Below are positions 41,728 to 54,438 of a stretch of 64,000 nucleotides of DNA, piece by piece (the first letter of the stretch is position 1; every line of letters begins with the position of its first letter). Under the pieces are notes generated by a model. That model did not search any database, had not been told where the DNA came from, and saw only the letters and a program-made list of their open reading frames with translations. The position numbers were made by a program, and so were the translations under genes. The stretch spans positions 1-64,000 of the forward strand of contig JAOBSW010000129.1 of the NCBI GenBank assembly GCA_026214975.1. The letters are read 5' to 3'. This DNA is from Gentiana macrophylla (lineage: Eukaryota; Streptophyta; Magnoliopsida; Gentianales; Gentianaceae).

Positions 41728-43841
41728 TGTAATATCCCGATTTTTGAAAAAGGGCAATCTTGGCCTTTTAAAGCAAAAATCGTAATATTATGTTAATTAA
41801 TTAATGGAATTAAAGAAAAAGGGAAAAGAAAAGGAAACGGATTAATTGGATTTTATTAATAATGAATAATTAGATTTTAATTGGGATTATAAAAGGAAAA
41901 CTAATCCTAAATTAACCTAGTTGTTGTTTTACGTAAAAAAAACTAACTAAGGGGCGCAAGTTTGGAGGAAAAGGGGAGAGAAGAGGCTTTCGAATTTCGA
42001 AGCTAATCCGTTGCTCTTTTCAACAGACATCTCAAGAGAGAAAGGATCACCGTGAGAAGAGGATCTTTTATATCAACAATCCTTAAACTGCTAACGTAAG
42101 TTTTTCCCCATCGTTCTTGATATTAGAGTTTGTTCATCATCGTGTTAGGGTGCGTTTTTTTCGAGTTTAAACATCGTAGTGATCGCCTTTGGATTGATCG
42201 CTTATAGGTTTGGAGTTAAAGGTTTAACCTTTTTCAAGACTTTGGCAAAAGGTGGATCGTAGTAGCTCGCAAATCAAGGTAACGTGGTGTTCTTATCGTA
42301 TGACTAAGGTGTCGTAAAGATGTAGAGCAATTAGTATGTTTATTTTCGTGGTCTTGAATATGTTTTGGTTGGAGTTTGGGTTGGATTTGGGTTGGAAATC
42401 GCGGGTACGCAGTTGCAGATTTTCTGGGTAAATCCCAGGCAGACGGGCGTCTGCATGAGGGCGGACGGGCGTCCGAGGTAGCGGCAGCTCAGACGAGCGT
42501 TTGAGTAGTACGGACGGGCGTTTGAGGGTTCAGCTTTGATACATGATGTGGCTGAATTTCGTGGATGGGCGTCTGGGGGTTGTTGGACGAGCGTTCGGGT
42601 CGGACGGACGTTCACATGGGGTCAGACGGGCGTCTAACCTACTTATTCTGTTTTTCACTATTTTTCGTGTCAGCTTGGTTTCAGGCTTCATAGTCATGTT
42701 TTTACTGCTTAATCTTGTGTGACAAAGCCTTGAATTAGCTTTTAATGCGTTTAGTTCCGGCACCATATGAATTCCCTAAAAAGATGAAGTGTGGGACCGT
42801 CGAAAGCTTTGGATTTGCCTTGTGCTTCGATAAGCTAGGGTTTATCGATGTCTGTGTATGTGCTAGGTTTTGTTGTAGTCTAGTGGTCTTAAGAAGTGGG
42901 AGTAGACCGATAGGTGAGCCTTTTATGTGAATCAACTTAGGTGGCTAGTTAAACATCTAATCAAACATACGTGCTAGATTAATAATCTTAAACATCATGC
43001 AAAGGCTTTGTAAGGCATAGTACAATATCGCGATGTGTTCTCTCGACTGCAGACAAAGTAGATCGCACTCCACGCCGGTCAATCGATTGGCTAGATAAAG
43101 CGTCTGGTACATTCTGCCGGTTATCACACCATCGGGACTTAGATATTCCCGGGGCTACTAGAGCGTGTCTCTACATAGGTTGCACCCAGTTGTCCTAGTA
43201 CATCCTATTACTAGGCGTAGTGCCCTTGTTATTCATGATGTAACAAACTTGAGCTAAGCTAGATACCTTTGGAACCTCATGTTATGCTATGAACATAATG
43301 TGATAGTTAGCTAGGGTTAATAACGGAATGAATTAAAAAAAGACGGCGTTGCTTTTATTTCTTTATGAGACCGACGTTGTACAATCTTCTATGCGTTACT
43401 AAATACTTATGTACTTACCCCGTTACTTTTGTTTGTCTTTCTCTTTCCCCAAAGAAGATGAACATGTTGCTCATGCTGATGAGTTCTTTGACGAGGATGT
43501 GTGAGATAGAGCTCTTGAAGACTTAGTTCTTTTACTTTTGATTCTTTCAATGTTGTTGTTGATTTAATTCAAGCAATGTTGTCTTTCTTTTGGATTAGTT
43601 CCGTTTAAGTTCTTTCGGATTTGAATGTTGGTTGGTTTAGTTCTCTTTATTGGATTTAGTTTTACAGCATTGAAAACCGTGTGTTCGATCTTTTGTTCTT
43701 CCCGAGTCGTTTTATCTTCCACGCTGCTTTAGTTTCGATGTGTGACGTAAGGCTTACATATATTATGGAATTTATTTGATAATATTTGTGCCGAGCGCTC
43801 TTTCTGGATAAGGACTCGGTGTCCGGGAAAGGGGCGTTACA
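41728..43841 (+). repeat. Gypsy-G 5' LTR
   Basis: This 2114-bp LTR begins TGTAATATCCCG and ends ggggcgttaca, followed by the primer site. Its structure parallels the solo LTR at 31562-39305. It carries a cluster of gacgggcgt(c/t)tg words at 42434-42640. Confidence 0.9.
42434..42640 (+). repeat. Cluster of CpG-rich GACGGGCGTCTG-like words in the Gypsy-G LTR
   Basis: At least eight variants of (g)gac(g)(g/a)gcgt(c/t)(c/t)g occur in about 200 bp, for example cagacgggcgtctg, ggacgggcgtccg, agacgagcgtttg and agacgggcgtct. Several are near-palindromic around gacg..cgtc. Confidence 0.8.
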
Positions 43842-43944
43842 GTTGGTATCAGAGAGAAAGGTTTTCCTTGCTGTGTAGGACTTGATTTCTTCTTTAAGAT
43901 AAGTGTTAGAGCTTTAGTAACCCCTCTCTTTTCTTGGTTACAGA

Positions 43945-45430
43945 ATGGTTCTTACTAGAGGAGGAGCTAATATGAATAACACCGAGGTGGCTAGCACCCA
44001 GACGGGTAGCATTGAGGCAGGATTTACCGGGGTTGTGATTCCGAGAAAAAGAAGAAGTGGACTAGCTACCCAGGGACCCACAGCTCTCGGCGGAACACCC
44101 CGCCTGCGTGAGCAACATCATGCGCGGGGTGAACCAAGGACCGTGCATTGTCATCGTGGGAAGAGTGGAACAAGGGGTCCTTCACGCTTTAACCCCAAAG
44201 ATACCGGTTATCACTACTTCAGCAAGTGGTGACACCAGGAGTGTCTGTGGTTCCAATGACCACAAGTCGGATGTGTTTAGGACTTTCTCATCCACCGGTG
44301 AGTACTTCACAACCATTTCTGTGCAACCTCAGCAAGCGTCTGTGCCACCGGCTAGTCAGTTTTTAAGTCGACCACAGGCATCAGTGTTTCCCTCCACACC
44401 ACTAAGTTTTACACCTCAACCAACGGTTCTACCTCCACCACCGCCTAGATCTCGATACTTTTTTGTAGCACTGGCTACACCTATCCGCAACAAACTCACC
44501 CCCAACAAAGAAGTTCAAGAACCTCAACCACAAGATCGTAATGCTCCACCGTTCAAAGCAAATTGATACAAAGATCATCGGTTTGGGGCTACTGACAGAC
44601 AAGTGGATTGGTATGATAAAATGAAGAAGCACTGTGGTGCCGTAATTCTTTGAAATGTTGAGCCAAAGAAGCAGCAGATTTATGGATTCGAGGGTTTGAG
44701 AGGACGCGGCAGGAATGTGAAGGCTCCAGACCGAGTGGGCTCACTTAGCCATATCCTTGTTGGCGTGAAATGCGTAAAGTTGGATAGAAGCGTATGAGCA
44801 AAGTTAATCCGAGGATCACGGATTGGGCAAAGGTTCAAAGATTTGTTTTACAAGGAATACTTCCTAGAACAAAGATTGTAATGCAAAGGCTAATGAGTTT
44901 CGAGTTTGAAACAAAGGAGATACACTACATGTGACTCAAGATTCTAAATTCCATGAATTAGGCAGATTCTACCATGAAATCATGAGGAGCGTAAGAGAAG
45001 AAGATTGACAAGTTTATGGAAGGATTGTCACATGAAGTGGCATAGGCATGCTAGAGACAGACCTACCAAAGATGGCGCAAGGCCATGGATAGAGATTTGA
45101 TCATGGGAAAGATTTGCCAAGAGATGTAGACGGTTGTAGTTGGAGATAAGAGGTCTTTTTGAATTATCAAGGAAGTAAAAGAGAGCACCGCAAACAAAAT
45201 GTTAAGAGGACAGAAACCGCCACTAAGAGTTCAAAGAAGTGGGACGCCATCGCTTGTGCTAAGTGTAACAAGACACATACATGAGAGTGCATGGCAGTGT
45301 AGCTTGAGTTGTTTCCACTGGGGAAGTAGGACATTACTCGAGGGCGTGTCCTAAGAAGCTCTCTCAAGGTAATCAGCAGAGGACTAAGTAACCAAACAGG
45401 TAATCGTGCTATATGGGCAAGCAGCATCAG
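43945..45430 (+). pseudogene. Gypsy-G gag, broken
   Basis: The start is the ATG at 43945 (MVLTRGGANMNNTEV), 100 bp after the primer site. The frame shifts near 44100 and again later. A proline/glutamine-rich linker lies at 44300-44560. Zinc-knuckle text is legible near 45255-45350 (K.NKTHTGEC.. and CFHWG..), but it is stopped. Capsid residues between 44600 and 45150 are too damaged to align by eye. Confidence 0.7.
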
Positions 45431-45582
45431 CCGTGTCTTTACAATGATGCGTAACCGGAAGAGTTAGATGACCTTGTGGTGGTGACAGTACTTTTTCGTG
45501 TTTGTGTTTATTATAGATATTTAATATGATATAGCGCATATATGATATTATATATTTGTACTTAAATTGATTCACTTGTTAG

Positions 45583-46180
45583 GTACCATAATCATAGATA
45601 ATCTAGCGCTTTCAAATCTGCTTGATACCGAGCTTCAGGACTTTTGTTTCCTCTAAGATAGCTAAGAAGTTGAACCTATCTCTTAAGGAATTGGAGAGAC
45701 CTTTGAGTATAACCACACCTTTGGGCAGAGTTACTAGATGTGCTCGAGTCACACCCCAAGTTGATATTAGAGTTGGGACTTACAAGTGCCAAAGATGCCT
45801 TGATGTTGTTGGATTTTTGACTTTGATGTTATCCTGGTATGGATCGTTGTCCAAGAATTTCGCTCTACTTGGATTGTAGAGGTAAGAGGGTGATCTTTAA
45901 GGCCCCAGAAAACCAGCTAAGACGCTTTCAGGTAACGATACAAGCTTCAGCAAGGGTCGTTATCTCGATTATCTTAGCGCTTAAAGCCCTAAAAGCTTTG
46001 AAGAAGAGTTGCCAGGGTTTCATTGTTTATGCTTTGGATAAGGAAAAGCATAGGCCCGAGTTAGGGGAGACTCGTGTAGCTAAGGACTTTTCTGAAGTTT
46101 TCCCGGAAGATTTGCCTGGACACATGCCTGATAGGGCCATAGAGTTTGAGATCGAATTGATTGCAGGAGCATCACCAAAG
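45583..46180 (+). pseudogene. Gypsy-G protease region, broken
   Basis: The frame 45622-45879 contains AKKLNLSLKELERPLSITTPLG, which follows the protease active site in this group. After a shift, CRGKRVIFKAPE (about 45880-45915) and [21 protein letters not shown] (about 46095-46155) lead into the reverse transcriptase. The D(S/T)G loop itself lies near 45590-45620 in degraded form. Confidence 0.7.
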
Positions 46181-46930
46181 TGGCTAAAGCACCTTATAGG
46201 ATGGCACCAAATGAGTTGAAAGAGTTGAAAACTCACCTTAAGGAGATGCTAGAGAAAAACATCATCCAGCCAAGTACATCGGCGTGGGGAGCACCGGTCT
46301 TGTTTGTGAAGAAGAAAGATAGGAGTATGCGTTTGTGCATCGATTACAGAGAGTTGAATAAACTGACAATCAAGAATAAGTATCCTTTACCAAGGATTGA
46401 TGATCTGTTCAGTCAGTTGCAAGGTAAGAAGGTGTTCTCTAAGATTGATCTTAGGTCCGGTTATCATCAGTTGAAGATCAAGGTGTCAAATATACCTAAG
46501 ACAGCCTTTAGTACGAGATATGGACATTATGAGTTTTTGGTTATGCAATTTGGACTCACTAATGCTCTATCGAAGTTCATGGACTTGATGCAGAGAGTTT
46601 TCATGCCTTATCTCGATTAGTTTGTGATAGTTTTTATAGACGATATCTTGGTATACTCTAAGGATGAGGGAGAGCATGAAGAACACCTACGGATAGTTCT
46701 ACAGACCTTAAGGGAGAACAAATTGTATGCCAAGTTTTCTAAGTGTGAGTTTTGGTTGGACCAAGTTAGTTTTCGTGGGCATATAATTTCTGGAGAAGGC
46801 ATTAAGGTGGATCCAACAAAGATAGAAGCCGTTTATAAGTGGCCTAGACCGACATCAAGTAACAGAGGTAAGAAGTTTCTTGGGTATAGCTGGGTACTAC
46901 CGGAAGTTTGTAAAGGATTTCTCTAAGATA
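46180..46930 (+). pseudogene. Gypsy-G reverse transcriptase, one in-frame stop
   Basis: The sequence reads [78 protein letters not shown], and then a TAG at 46618-46620. It resumes with catalytic FVIVFIDDILVYSKD and LYAKFSKCEFWLDQV. FIDD is the usual Gypsy version of YxDD. A frameshift follows near 46865. Apart from the stop the polymerase is well preserved. Confidence 0.9.
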
Positions 46931-47500
46931 GCTACACCTCTCACGAGGCTTACTCAAAAGAATGTTAAGTATGAGTGGACTAGTGAATGTGAGGAAGCTT
47001 TCGAGACTTTGAAAGAAAAGTTGACCACAACACCTGTGTTAGCATTACCAGAAGTTTTTTATAATTATGATGTATATACGGATGCATCGGGTCAAGGTTT
47101 GGGTTGTGTTCTGATGCAATAAGGGAAGGTAATTGCTTATGCATCTAGGCAGTTAAAGGCGCATGAGAAGAATTACCCTACACACGACTTGGAGTTGGCA
47201 GCAGTGGTTTTTGCTCTGAAGCTTTGGAGACACTACTTGTATGGTGTCAAGGCAAGGATCTTCACGGATCATAAGAGTCTTAAGTTCTTCTTTACTCAGG
47301 AGAATTTGAACACGAGACAAAGAAGATGGTTGGAGTTCGTGAAGGATTACGATTTGGACATTCAATATCATCCGGGTAAAGCGAATGTTGTAGCTGATGC
47401 ACTTAGGCGGCGAGCGGTTAATGCTATCACTACCTTGCAAGAAGTTGTGGATCAGTTGGATAGGATGCAGATTCAAGTGATTGAAAGGAAGGGTGAAGCT
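46880..47500 (+). pseudogene. Gypsy-G RNase H, one in-frame stop
   Basis: AGYYRKFVKDFSKIATPLTRLTQK, VYTDASGQGLGCVLMQ (first acidic residue), a TAA at 47120, then [33 protein letters not shown] and [14 protein letters not shown]. The last three are the invariant Gypsy RNase H blocks. Confidence 0.9.
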
Positions 47501-48265
47501 CAGAATTTGGCGCCATTGATGGCAATGTCAGATTTGCTAGATGATATTCGGGCTAAGCAAGATAAAGACCCGGTGTTGATTAATTTGAAGCGGGTGGCTC
47601 GAGAGAAGCCTACAGTGGGTTATCAGTTGGACAAGAGGGTCATCTTTGGCACGGAGACCGCTTTGTGTGTGCCCGATGTGGATGGCCTAAGAGAGAAGGT
47701 TATGGATGAAGCTCATAAGATTGCTTTTGCGGTACATCCAGGAGCCACTAAGATGTATAGAGATCTCAAGGAAAGGTATTGGTGGCCTGGTATGAAGTTA
47801 GGAATCGCGGAGTTTGTGGCAAGATGTGATACATGCCAGAGAGTGAAAGCAGAACACAGAAGGCCAGGAGGTTTGTTGAAAACCTTGGAGGTACCAGAAT
47901 GGAAATGGGAGAATATCACGATGGATTTCATCACCGGTTTGCCTAAGACTAAGGACGGTCATGACATGATTTGGGTGATTGTGGATAGACTTACAAAATC
48001 AGCCCATTTCTTGCCATGTAGAGTGGACATGCCTATAAAGAAGTTCGCTACTATGTATATTGACAATATAGTGAAGCTTCATGGTGTGCCTCTATCTATT
48101 GTATCCGACAGGGATAGCAGATTTATCAGTCGCTTCTGGAAAGGTTTGCAGAAAGCTTTTGGGACGAAGATTGATTTGAGTACAGCGTTTCATCCACAGA
48201 CGGGTGGGCAGTCAGAGAGAACAATTCAGACTCTTGAGGATATGCTAAGGTCTTGTGTTTTGGAT
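47500..48265 (+). pseudogene. Gypsy-G integrase, cut by Sire-E
   Basis: The zinc domain reads [19 protein letters not shown] and CDTCQRVK (HHCC). The core follows with [13 protein letters not shown] (first D), [28 protein letters not shown] (second D) and [26 protein letters not shown] with the catalytic E. The frame 47189-48271 is open from RNase H to the break. The Sire-E LTR begins at 48266, so the C-terminal domain, which would include any chromodomain, is displaced beyond the window. Confidence 0.93.
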
Positions 48266-49681
48266 TGTTAGGAACATGTTATTATGTTTTGATGATGGCC
48301 ATACTAGCTGTTATAGCAAGCCTGAAATAAGTTAGAATTCTCTGTATAAGTCTTTACTTAGGTCCGACAAGTTGTATAAGTTAAGTCGACAAGTATTGTA
48401 CTAGTTGGTAGGATGGCAAAGCAAAGACAGATATTCGGCAGAGTGAAGCCAGCCAAGCACCAGCAGAGAGGTAATGAAGACTTTATGGTCTGACTTATAA
48501 CCAAAGAAGTCTGTGATGACCTTGGTTAAGTATAAGTTATGTTTTAAATGATAAAACTCAAATGTTCAAATATGGTGTACACTGGTCTCACCCAAATCAA
48601 GGATCAGTGAAGTTCAAAGACTCTCCAAATACTAGAACAAAGAAGGAAACAAAGTGAATCGGGCCGAGTAAACTGACTTTCGCAAAGAGAAAACAAAACA
48701 AATGGGAAGAAGAAGTGACGGCTAAGTCAAGAGGCTCACTCGACCATTCTAGAAACGGCGAAGAGACACCTACAAGGCCGTAATTGATATACGATGAAGA
48801 TTTAGAAGATCATGCATTAAATGCTCAAATCATTTAAAGGATCAATCAAGGACGGATTATCTCGCTATACGCTTGAAGAAAGAATCCGATCACCGAAGTT
48901 AAGGAGAATACAATTAAGGGGAATCAAGAATAAAATCAAGGATTATTCCTCATTAATATAGCCAACGGACGGAATTTCAAAACGAAGGTATTCAAGGCTA
49001 TAAATAGAAGGCATTGACAGTAAAAGAAAACAACAATCAAGAAAGAAAAATCTAGCGTAAACTCACAATTTGAAAAGCCTTCTCTCTCAAATTACAAGGA
49101 TACATCTAGTGATCAACTGCACTTCAAAGCTACAAAGTCATACTCGTAAATGAGGATTGATCAAGCAAGTGTGTGAATCACATTCACATCAAATCAAGCA
49201 ATCGAATCAGAGGCAACTGAGAAGGAGTTGAATCTATGATAGCCGTTGAAGGATCTTGATCTTAAGGAACAAAGAAGGAAGATCGAATCACCAAGCCGCC
49301 GCAGCCAAGGAGTGATAGTCTTGTAGATTGTGAAGCTTGGGAAGCCAAGGACAATCATACTATTGTATCTCGTGGAAAACAATAGTGAATTCCTCCAATC
49401 ATCACAGGAGAAGAGTGGATTAAGGGATTACACCACCCTCGAACCACTATAAGCCTTGTGTCAATTTAATTTCGCAATTTACTTTACAAAGATTCATTTA
49501 ATTTGCATACATCATAATTTGCATCCGTGGTCCGCTCTAAACCGATTTGAAAACAATACAAGAAGAAGGGACTTATCCGCTGCCCAAAAGCTTTTAACTA
49601 GAAGAAGAAAAGTTTTTGAAACTCCACTATAGTCATTCACCCCCTTCTCGACTATAGTTTCACCTTCTCTCGGGACCAACA
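48266..49681 (+). repeat. Sire-E 5' LTR
   Basis: This 1416-bp LTR is recognised from the TG..CA ends and the adjoining primer site. A TATA-like tataaata lies near 49000. Its partner is outside the window, so the length rests on the two edges alone. Confidence 0.8.
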
Positions 49682-49818
49682 ATTGGTATCAGAGCAGTGT
49701 TCCTAGTATCAGAACCTGTTCAGATCTAATTTCTGGTAACAAGGAGATCACATATTTTCAAAGTAGTTTTCAAATCTGAGTTTTTCATTCACTGTCATTT
49801 ATATCCTCAATTGCACTG

Positions 49819-51450
49819 ATGGATTCCTCAAACTTCTTGTCAAAAGTACCTGTTTTCAATGTTAATAATTTTGATGAATATAAAATAAGAATGTTATCTC
49901 ATCTTGCAGCAACTCATGAGGAGATGCTGGATGTAATCAACGACGGCCCAATCATGATCACTACTGTGGTAGGCACAGGAGCAGATCAAGGAAAGGAGAT
50001 AAACAAACCCAAGAAAGATTGGACCAAAGATGATAGAAGAAGAGCAAACCTAGACTTTGTAGCAAAAGATATGATCTTAAAGACTCTAGACAAAGAACAT
50101 GTTCATGAGAATAAAGGATTGCAAAACAAAGAAAGGAGATGTGGGACAAGTCGGCACTAATCAATGAAGGATCCAAGCAATCAAAGAAAATAAACCATTT
50201 GTTGCAAAACAGAAGTTTGAAAATTTCAAGATGAAGGCAGGTGAATCCATTGATCAGATGGACAACAGATTCTCAAGCATCATCAGTGAACTGCAACAGC
50301 TTGGTCACACATATCCCTAAAAAGAAGTATGCTTGAAGATCTTGAGGGACTACCGAAAGATGGAAGATCATAACATCGATGAATCGTGAGGAACAACAAA
50401 TCTTGCAAGCACCGACACTCGACTAATCGATGTCCCAATTAAAAGCTCATGAATTCGAATTGAACAAATGAAGATGGTGCTCCGCAGAGACACACAAAAT
50501 CACCGCATTAGTCGCACCTCAAAGAAAGTAACTTTGTCGAATGCATCAAAGAAAGAGACACAAGAACTAAAAGAACAGGTAGCTTTATTAGTTAAACGCT
50601 TTGACAGTTTAAAAGAAGCCATTCAAAGGAAATTCATCATCAAACAAAAAGTCAAGCTCAACCAGAGACATGAAGAAGAAAGATGATGAATACAGATGCT
50701 TCAACTGCAACAAGAAAGGTCACTTCAAGGCTGATTGTCCTGAAGAAAATGACAAAGATGATGAAAAGAAGAAATACAAAGCATCTGAAAAGAAAAGAAG
50801 CAAGAAGGCACTTAAGGCGTAATCCAAAGAGTTGAAAAGATGAAGAATCATCCGACAATAACTCAGATGATAGTGATGAAGAAGACAGTTCAGAAAATGA
50901 AAAAGCATGCCTATGTCTCATGACCAAAGAATTGGATGAAGATAAAAGTGATAGCTCAGACACTGAGGAAACAAGCCTATGTTTAATGGCTAAAGAATCA
51001 GATGAAACCGAGGTAACATCTAGTTCCCTGCTTCTTCATCTAATGCATCCACATCTAACACTGCACAATCCTCTAGTCTTCCATTAGATACAGCAGACCT
51101 AGTCCAAAATCTCATGAATAAATTTGATGAAATTGAAAAGAATCATGAAATTCTAGAAAAGGAATGCAAGGATCTAAGGAAAGAGAATAAGAGGTTAAAG
51201 AAAGAACTGGATAAAGCAAAAGCTGAATTAACTAGTAAGGAGACCTACTTAAATGATCAACAAAAAGCAGATGATCATACATCTGTTATTAACAGATCAG
51301 TTAAGGAAATCTCCTCACCAGTGAAGGTATCCACTGCACCACTAAAGGCACCAGCTTACAAACCCCCAAAAAGGTTTGGATCCAGATCTGGTCTTGGTTA
51401 TAGCAATGTGATGAACGTAGGAATAATGGTCAACACAATTTAAATTGAGG
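49819..51450 (+). pseudogene. Sire-E gag with zinc knuckle and coiled coil, broken
   Basis: The start ATG at 49819 (MDSSNFLSKVPVFN) lies 137 bp after the LTR. The capsid text runs to about 50680 in shifting frames. The zinc knuckle YRCFNCNKKGHFKADC lies at about 50691-50740. An acidic DDED..SDSSED segment is followed, in frame 51114-51443, by a predicted coiled coil (EIEKNHEILEKECKDLRKENKRLKKELDKAKAEL by heptads, given here only in part). Long gag with a coiled coil is typical of Sireviruses. Confidence 0.8.
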
Positions 51451-51969
51451 ACCACTAGTGGACCAAAATTTAGAAAGAGATGCACCATGTCTCCAACAGA
51501 TCATCCTGTTCGGTGAAGTCAAAACCCGGTGTGGTGAAACAAACAAACTAAATCCTCATTCCAAACTAATCAAGAACAAAAACCATCTAAAAGGAAAAGG
51601 AAGACTTTACCCTTCAGAGGATGATTGGAATGTTGCTCCCGCAAAATACAAGAAGAAACCATTCCACAAAATGCATCATGTGTTTAAGAAAACCAACTGT
51701 CTCCTAGACACATGAAGCAAGAAAGGTTTTCAATGCATTTTGGAAAGTAAAGAAGGATGCAAATGCACCAAAAGGTGGAGAAAAGTATCGAATACCTTTC
51801 AAGGTAAAAATACTAGAAGCTATTCTCGCCATGCCTTATACATATGAAGTTGATGACTTCAATTATCCAAAAGAAGACCTTTTGATACACCCCTGGTATG
51901 GGAGGCATGATTGCTATGTGTATGGACCCAAACAGCTTTTGGGTACCTAAACTTAATTAACTGCTTTTG

Positions 51970-52600
51970 TAGGATGTCCGGTACATAGACGGTGGATGTT
52001 CCAGCACACATGACAGAAACAAGAGATGGCTCACTGACTTCAAAGCTTTTGATGGACCTAAAGTCACATTTGGAGGTAAAGAAAACCTGGCAAAATTAAG
52101 GGGAAGGCACAATAATCAAGAACAATCTAAAGATTCGTAATGTGGCATATGTCAAGTGGACTTAACTTCAACTGATGAGCATCAGTCAATTTTGTGACAA
52201 AGGCTACAATGTGCACTTCAACAAAGAAGGATGCAAAGTGATTCACAGTCAAACCAACACAATAGTTCTTGCAGGAAGAAGACAAGACAACATGTATGTG
52301 GTGGATTGGAGAACAGCTAAGGCAGAAACATGTCTACTTGTCAAGAATAAACAATCAACAAGCTGGATTTGGCACAAAAGATTAAATCACCTGAATTTCA
52401 AGACCATCAACAAACTATTAAGGAGCAAGTTAGTTGAAGGCCTGCCAGAGATCACATTCAAAAAGGAAAGTCTATGTGATGCTTGTCAGAAAGGAAAACA
52501 AATAAAAAGCTCATTCAAGTCAAAGCCTCATCAATGTACAACAAGAGTTCTACATCTGCTACACATGGACTGTTTGGACCACCACACCAAGTGAGTGTGA
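51970..52600 (+). pseudogene. Sire-E protease and pre-integrase region, broken
   Basis: Near 51975-52100 the text gives Y.DGGCS..H and NKRWLTDFKAFDGPKVTFGG. This is the Sirevirus protease, where D-S-G is D-G-G here. The frame 52175-52594 continues with MSISQFCDKGYNVHFN, W..HKRLNHLNFKTINKLLRSKLVEGLP and CDACQKGKQIKSSFKSK, the zinc-binding pre-integrase domain. Confidence 0.82.
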
Positions 52601-53240
52601 GTGGTAAGAAATACACTCTTGTAGTGGTGGATGACTTCTCAAAGTACACCTGGACCATCTTCATGAATAAGAAGAAAGAAACACTCAAGAAGTCGCGCGA
52701 TTTGTTGAGAAGACTCCGTAATGAGAAAGAACTAAAGATTATCAAGATCGATCGATAGAGGCACCGAATTTCTAAATGAAATTATCGTAACCTATTGTGA
52801 ATAAAATGGAGTATTACATCAACTATCTCGCAGCAGAACTCCACAACAAAATGGTGTAGCAGAAAGAAGAAACAGAACCATCAAGGAAGCAAATCAGACA
52901 ATGATAGCGTAAGCATGTTTACCAAAGAGATTTTAATCAAGCAAACAAACACAAAGATGCCATACACAAAACAGATCAATCATCAACAAACACCATGGAA
53001 AAACTCCATATGAAATATGGAATGGTAGAAAACCCAATATCTTATATTTTCATATGTTTGGATCAAAATGTTTTGTCTTAAACAGAATCAATCAGATACC
53101 TTTGATGAGAAGGCTGATGAAGCAATCTTCATGGGATACTCAGACACCAGCAAAGCATTCAGAGTACTAAATAAAAGAACTTTGGTGATTGAAGAATCAA
53201 TACATGTGGTTTTTGATGAACCAAACACAAATGGTGAAGA
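52560..53240 (+). pseudogene. Sire-E integrase, broken
   Basis: HGLFGPPHQVSVSGKKYTLVVVDDFSKYTW (about 52565-52655) is the start of the core, partly frame-shifted. The TRTPQQNGVAERRNRT region is legible near 52820-52880. After further breaks, FGSKCFVLNRI.. and ADEAIFMGYSDTSKAFRVLNKRT (53068-53200) form the C-terminal part. Confidence 0.8.
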
Positions 53241-53499
53241 TCTTCAAGATCAAGAAGAGAAAGCACCACAAAGAGAAATCTATACAAATGCAACCATACC
53301 AACTACTATCCTGAATCATCATTCTGAAGATCAAGAGGAGCCACATACCAATACACACCGGATGAAGCTCCTCAAGTTGAAGTTCATGCTCAGCATGAAG
53401 GTATGGAAGCACCAAGTGAAGATCAACTTCAACCAGATTTAAATTGGCTAAGAGACCATCCCGAAGAACAAGTCATTGGAGACATTCACACAGAGTCGA

Positions 53500-54438
53500 A
53501 CTGAAGACAACTGGAGCACATGCTAACTCGCTTTTATCACAAGTGGAACCTAAGACCATAGATGATGCAATCCAAGATGCAGATTGGATCACAGCCATGC
53601 AAGAAGAACTAAATGAATTTGAAAGAAATGAAGTCTGGGAACTTGTTGACAGACCTGAAATGGCCAACATCATTGGTGCAAAATGGGTATTCAGGAACAA
53701 GATGGATGAGCAAGGAACTGTTGTTAGAAACAAAGCAAGGCTAGTTGCAAAAGGCTATTCCCAAGTCAAGGAATAGATTATGATGAAACTTTTTCTCCAA
53801 AGAGCAAGATTGGAAGCAATCAGACTTTTTCTAGCATTTGCTGCACACAAAGACTTCAAAGTCTATCAAATGGATGTAAAGAGTGCATTCCTAAATGGAC
53901 TCTTGGAAGAAGAAGTTTATGTAGAACAACCTCCTGGATTTCAAATTAAAGGAAAAGAAGACAAAGTATACAAACTCAAGAAGGCCCTCTATGGACTCAA
54001 ACAGGCACCTAGAGCCTGGTATGAAACACTGTCATAGTTTCTGATCAAGAATGGATTCAGCAAAGGAACTATTGACAAGACTCTTTTTAAACTGGAGGAA
54101 GGAGCAAGCAGTTTGCTAGTGCAAATCTATGTTGATGATATAATCTTTGGATCAGAGGATGAAAAGCTGTGTGAGAAATTTGCAAACCTGATGAAAAGCA
54201 AATTTCAGATGAGCATGATGGGAGAATTAAACTACTTCCTTGGCCTTCAAGTAAAGCAAATGAAGGATGACATTTTCATTAGTCAAGCAAAGTATACAAG
54301 AGATTTGATACACAAGTATGGGATGGATACAAGTGGCACAGCAGACACACCAATGTGTGCCAGAGTCATACTTGGAAAAGATGTAGGAGGAAAAGATGTT
54401 GATCAAAAATTGTATAGAGGAATTATTGGATCATTATT
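53500..54438 (+). pseudogene. Sire-E reverse transcriptase, truncated by insertion
   Basis: The sequence reads AIQDADWITAMQEELNEFERNEVW, KWVFRNKMDEQG, KARLVAKGYSQ, a break near 53775, and then [26 protein letters not shown] and [18 protein letters not shown] stop follows at 54037, and the frame resumes with IYVDDIIFGSEDEKLC, MSMMGELNYFLGLQVKQ and LYRGIIGSL. The YVDDIIFGS box is characteristic of Sireviruses. The frame ends abruptly at the Copia-C2 LTR. Confidence 0.9.

Larger units (their letters stand above)
48266..54438 (+). mobile_element. Sire-E: Sirevirus-like Copia element, inserted in Gypsy-G integrase
   Basis: The 5' LTR is 48266-49681, beginning TGTTAGGAACATG and ending gggaccaaca. 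The primer site attggtatcagagc follows at once. Gag is long, with a zinc knuckle and a coiled-coil region; protease, integrase and reverse transcriptase (YVDDIIFGS) follow in Copia order. Sequence stops at 54438 in the RNase H connection, where the Copia-C2 LTR begins. The 3' part and 3' LTR are beyond the window. The likely target duplication is tggat (48261-48265). All open reading frames are broken. Confidence 0.88.

Noticed and set aside
50658..50963. Serine/leucine-rich minus-strand frame of 101 residues
   Set aside because: It is antisense to the acidic, lysine-rich part of Sire-E gag, which has a zinc knuckle in the plus frame.
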